Source of the DNA: Streptomyces cyaneus
GTDB taxonomy: Bacteria > Actinomycetota > Actinomycetes > Streptomycetales > Streptomycetaceae
NCBI RefSeq assembly: GCF_004028635.1
Contig: NZ_RQJW01000023.1
Span: forward strand, 46,145 to 110,144
Reading direction: 5' to 3'
Length of the DNA stretch: 64,000 nt
The notes beneath the pieces are model-generated. The model saw only the letters and a program-made list of their open reading frames with translations, was not told where the DNA came from and searched no databases. The translations under genes and the position numbers were made by a program. Positions 61,764 through 64,000 of this stretch are shown one piece after another (within the stretch, counting starts at the first letter, position 1; the number at the start of each line of letters is the position of its first letter).

Positions 61764-62172
61764 GGTGGGTGAACGAGCGGAGGCGTTTTACCGTTCCCTT
61801 ACCTGGCGACCATTTGGCGGATGCGGGGTCAGTGGCGGTTGCGGGGGTGGTTTCGGGCGGTGCGCTCGTTGCCGCGCTTGTAGTTTCCGGTCCAGCGGGC
61901 CTGACCAGCTGGGGGTCGGACGTCTCGACTTCAGCGAGGAACTGGGCGCCGCGGGGGCCGTGGAGGGTGGTGGCGGGGCGGCCGTGGCACAGCCCCAGCA
62001 GGCCGACTGAGTTACAACTCTCTCTACTGGTTCAAGGCCCGCGCACGGCGGCGCGCTACGTGCATCGGGCAGAAGCGAGGAAGTCAGAGACACGCCTCCG
62101 GCGGGGGCGCTCAGGCTCCGAGATGGCGGGGGCACCGTTCGCGAGTGCCGGAGTTACAACATCTCTACGGGG
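61764..62172. other. Gene-poor stretch with a direct repeat
   Basis: No credible gene is seen upstream of the TerD gene. GAGTTACAAC recurs at 62009-62018 and 62151-62160, each followed by a CTCTAC..GGTTCAAG copy. Together with the adjacent pseudogene this suggests a decayed duplication. Confidence 0.45.
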
Positions 62173-62322
62173 TTCAAGACGCTCGAGGTCGGGACGGTGT
62201 ACGCCATCTGGGCGGGCGGCGGGACCGCCCCCCATCGCCGCCAGCGGGATGCTGTTCCTCAGCGAGAGTGCGAACGCCGCAAAGCTGCTGGACATCGCGC
62301 TGGTGATCGCCGGTATGGTCAG
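62173..62322 (+). pseudogene. SMR-family efflux pump remnant
   Basis: A fragment encodes FKTLEVGTVYAIWAGGGTA, then after a +1 shift in a C6 run (62228-62233) IAASGMLFLSESANAAKLL and DIALVIAGMV. These are the central and last helices of an SMR transporter. The N-terminal half (including the helix-1 Glu) is absent, and the frame then leaves the family. It is unlikely to be functional; a sequencing error could explain the shift but not the missing half. Confidence 0.72.
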
Positions 62323-62413
62323 ATCAATACCTGCGCGTGAACCCTCCTGGCCGCTTCGGACAACAGGGAGTGGACTGCACTCCACTCCTATTACACGAAG
62401 AAGCGAGGGCCTC

Positions 62414-63007
62414 GTGGGGGATCCACCCAGCGACGACGCGCTGCTCATCCAGGAATCCCTGGAGCGGCCGGAGATATTCGCCAGGCTTTACGACAGACAC
62501 GCCGCCGAGATCCACCGGTATGTGATGCGCCGGCTGGGCGACAGTCACGCCGACGACATCACGGCGCAGACCTTCCTCATCGCCTTCCGCAACCGCGCAC
62601 GCTACGACGTCGCGCGCGCCAGTGCCCGGCCGTGGCTCTACGGCATCGCAGGCAACCTCATCGGCAGCCACCGCCGCTCCGAAGTGCGGGCGCTGCGGGC
62701 GCTGGCCCGTACCGGCGTCGACCCGGTGGCCGAGTCCTGGTCGGAACGGGCCGACGAGCGGGTGACGGCCGAGGCCTCGCAGCAGGCGCTGGCCGGGGCG
62801 ATCGCGGCTTTGCCCGGGAAGGACCGGCATGTGCTGCTGCTGGTCGCCTGGGCGGACTTCACTTACCAGGAGTGTGCCGACGCCCTCGGGGTGCCGGTCG
62901 GCACGGTCCGCTCCCGGCTGAGCCGGGCCCGGCGCAAGATGCGTACGGCGCTCGGCGCCGACCCCACCCTCGTAAGCGACCACAACGGGGCGGTAACCCA
63001 TGGATGA
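62414..63007 (+). CDS. ECF RNA polymerase sigma factor
   Basis: The 197-residue protein has region 2 (IFARLYDRHAAEIHRYVMRRLGDSHADDITAQTFLIAFRNR, then ASARPWLYGIAGNLIGSHRR) and region 4 (AALPGKDRHVLLLVAWADFTYQECADALGVPVGTVRSRLSRARR). GTG 62414 is preferred; the frame is open further upstream but loses family similarity. Its end overlaps the membrane-protein gene by 8 nt, so the pair is coupled. Confidence 0.87.
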   Translation: MGDPPSDDALLIQESLERPEIFARLYDRHAAEIHRYVMRRLGDSHADDITAQTFLIAFRNRARYDVARASARPWLYGIAGNLIGSHRRSEVRALRALARTGVDPVAESWSERADERVTAEASQQALAGAIAALPGKDRHVLLLVAWADFTYQECADALGVPVGTVRSRLSRARRKMRTALGADPTLVSDHNGAVTHG

Positions 63008-63956
63008 CATGACCAAGGTGCACGAGCTGCGCGCCGATGCGCCGACGCCGGACCGGGTGCGGCTGGTTCCCGGCCGCCAGAAGCTGCTGGGAGCAGCGCA
63101 GCAGGGCTCTGCCCGCAGGATGCGGCTGGACTGGCGCGTGACGGCTGCGGGGGTCGCCGCGACGGTGGTCACCATCGCGGTGCTGGTGACCATGCTCGTC
63201 GGTGGCGATGGACCCGAGCGCGGCGTGCAGCCTGCCGGACCCGACCTGACGTCCGCGACGGCACTCCTGGAGCAGGCGGCGGAAGTGGTGTCGCAGCAGC
63301 CGGATCTGCATCCGCGCGACGGCCAGTGGGTCTACCTGAAGACCGCACAGTGCCGATACGGAGCGTCGGACGCGGCGCCCAATGCCAAGCCCGAGGTGAG
63401 CGAGGAGTGGGTCCAGTACGACAGCCCCGTGAGGGAGGACGACAAGGACGGCGACGACGAGCCCTCGCAGCGGCGGCTGTATCGCCTGCTCGCCTCGCTG
63501 CCGGACGACCCCGCCGAGATCCGGAAGCAGGCGGCGGACATGTTCCCCATGGGCAAGGACACCGGCTTGACGGGTGAGCAGCTCGAGACCTTCGCGCTCC
63601 TGGCGACCCTCAGCGAGGCCTATCCCGTGCCTCCGCAGGGGATGGCCAAGCTGTACCGGGCCCTGGCCGCGGACCCCGGGATCGAGGTGGTCCCGCACCT
63701 GGTGAAGGACCCCATGGGGCATGAGGCCATCGCCATATACCCGGACCTGGGCAGCAAGGCCGTTCAGCGCCGGGAGTACCTCCTCGACCCCGACACCTTC
63801 CAGTACCAGGGGAACCAGTCGGTCGCGGTGCGCGACTACGAGGAGAAGTACGAGGACGGCTCGTCGGCTGGACGCTCGCACAAGAAGGGCGAGGTCACAT
63901 TCTGCGAGATGAAGACGACCCAGTCCCTCGTCGACCGGGACGGCGAGAAGCCCTGA
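63000..63956 (+). CDS. CU044_5270-family membrane protein, sigma-factor partner
   Basis: The 318-residue protein has a short cytoplasmic N-terminus (MDDMTKVHELRADAPTPD), one helix (VTAAGVAATVVTIAVLVTML, about residues 47-66), and an extracytoplasmic domain with GQWVYLKTAQCRYG, SEEWVQYDSPV and LYRALAADPGIEVVPHLV. These match the CU044_5270 family often paired with actinobacterial ECF sigmas. It probably modulates the sigma factor or is its sensor. It ends just before the low-quality window end. Confidence 0.82.
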   Translation: MDDMTKVHELRADAPTPDRVRLVPGRQKLLGAAQQGSARRMRLDWRVTAAGVAATVVTIAVLVTMLVGGDGPERGVQPAGPDLTSATALLEQAAEVVSQQPDLHPRDGQWVYLKTAQCRYGASDAAPNAKPEVSEEWVQYDSPVREDDKDGDDEPSQRRLYRLLASLPDDPAEIRKQAADMFPMGKDTGLTGEQLETFALLATLSEAYPVPPQGMAKLYRALAADPGIEVVPHLVKDPMGHEAIAIYPDLGSKAVQRREYLLDPDTFQYQGNQSVAVRDYEEKYEDGSSAGRSHKKGEVTFCEMKTTQSLVDRDGEKP

Positions 63957-63958
63957 AC

Positions 63959-64000
63959 CGGCCGGGGGGGGGGGGCCCCCGGCCGCCCCCCCCCCCCCCC
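63959..64000. other. Homopolymer-rich window end, probable assembly edge
   Basis: After the last stop codon the sequence becomes runs of G and C (12 G, then C runs with a CGGCCG core). This looks like a contig end or basecalling collapse rather than natural sequence. No feature should be read here. Confidence 0.7.

Overview
The window looks like chromosomal DNA from a Streptomyces-type actinomycete. GC content is very high throughout. Third codon positions are almost all G or C, so most genes have long shadow frames on the other strand. GTG starts and 4-nt ATGA/GTGA overlaps are common. The gene content is typical of the genus: an SsgA-like sporulation protein, the opcA-zwf pentose phosphate cluster, a sufRBDCSU operon with a Rieske-type ferredoxin, SigE-family and other ECF sigma factors, and ACC deaminase. 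The last 40 bases collapse into G and C runs, so the window probably ends at a contig edge.

Layout. (1) 1-13.4 kb: a truncated ABC-F ATPase with a strong promoter and long leader, an SsgA-like protein, a secreted Asp-box protein, small conserved genes, an endonuclease V with an extra C-terminal domain, and a four-gene acyl-CoA operon (racemase/CoA-transferase, acyl-CoA dehydrogenase, thiolase, FadB). (2) 13.4-13.65 kb: a nested palindromic repeat at what may be a join between two blocks that are separate in S. coelicolor. (3) 13.7-27.6 kb: pgl-opcA-zwf-tal-tkt, with ctaB divergent, then ctaA, an ABC-2 exporter and two aminoglycoside-modifying-enzyme relatives. (4) 27.7-34.4 kb: the suf operon behind an iron-box-like palindrome and a CAAC-N6-GTTG SufR-type site. 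(5) 34.4-45.2 kb: SMR pump with its TetR regulator and twin operators, dapD, a SigE-family sigma factor with a coupled membrane protein, dapA, a Cys-rich pair, a holin-like/DUF3618 pair with 11-residue repeats, and a monooxygenase behind a MerR-type operator. (6) 45.2-52.4 kb: secreted nuclease, a PHO box with a PhoX-type phosphatase, and a Ro60 (TROVE) gene preceded by two tandem Y RNAs. (7) 52.4-54.2 kb: GntR regulator and ACC deaminase. (8) 54.2-60.3 kb: a two-gene TIR/NB-ARC/TPR conflict-type operon, divergent from a LacI regulator. (9) 60.5-64 kb: double TerD protein, an SMR pseudogene, and an ECF sigma factor with its membrane partner.

The two most notable systems are these. First, upstream of the Ro60 gene, two adjacent Y-RNA-like hairpins share the same Ro-side core. 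The second carries an inserted, circularly permuted tRNA mimic: a T-arm, a 7-bp acceptor stem closed by a UUCGG loop, then a D-arm. Second, the coupled pair at 54197-59052 holds four TIR or TIR-like domains, one NB-ARC switch, TPRs and apparent effector-associated (death-like) domains at both C-termini. It resembles FxsC/FxsT, but I find no FxsA peptide or FxsB radical SAM enzyme nearby. It is a candidate NAD-depleting defence or programmed-death module.

All functions are read from sequence motifs and family memory; no database search was run. Comparisons with S. coelicolor gene order come from memory.
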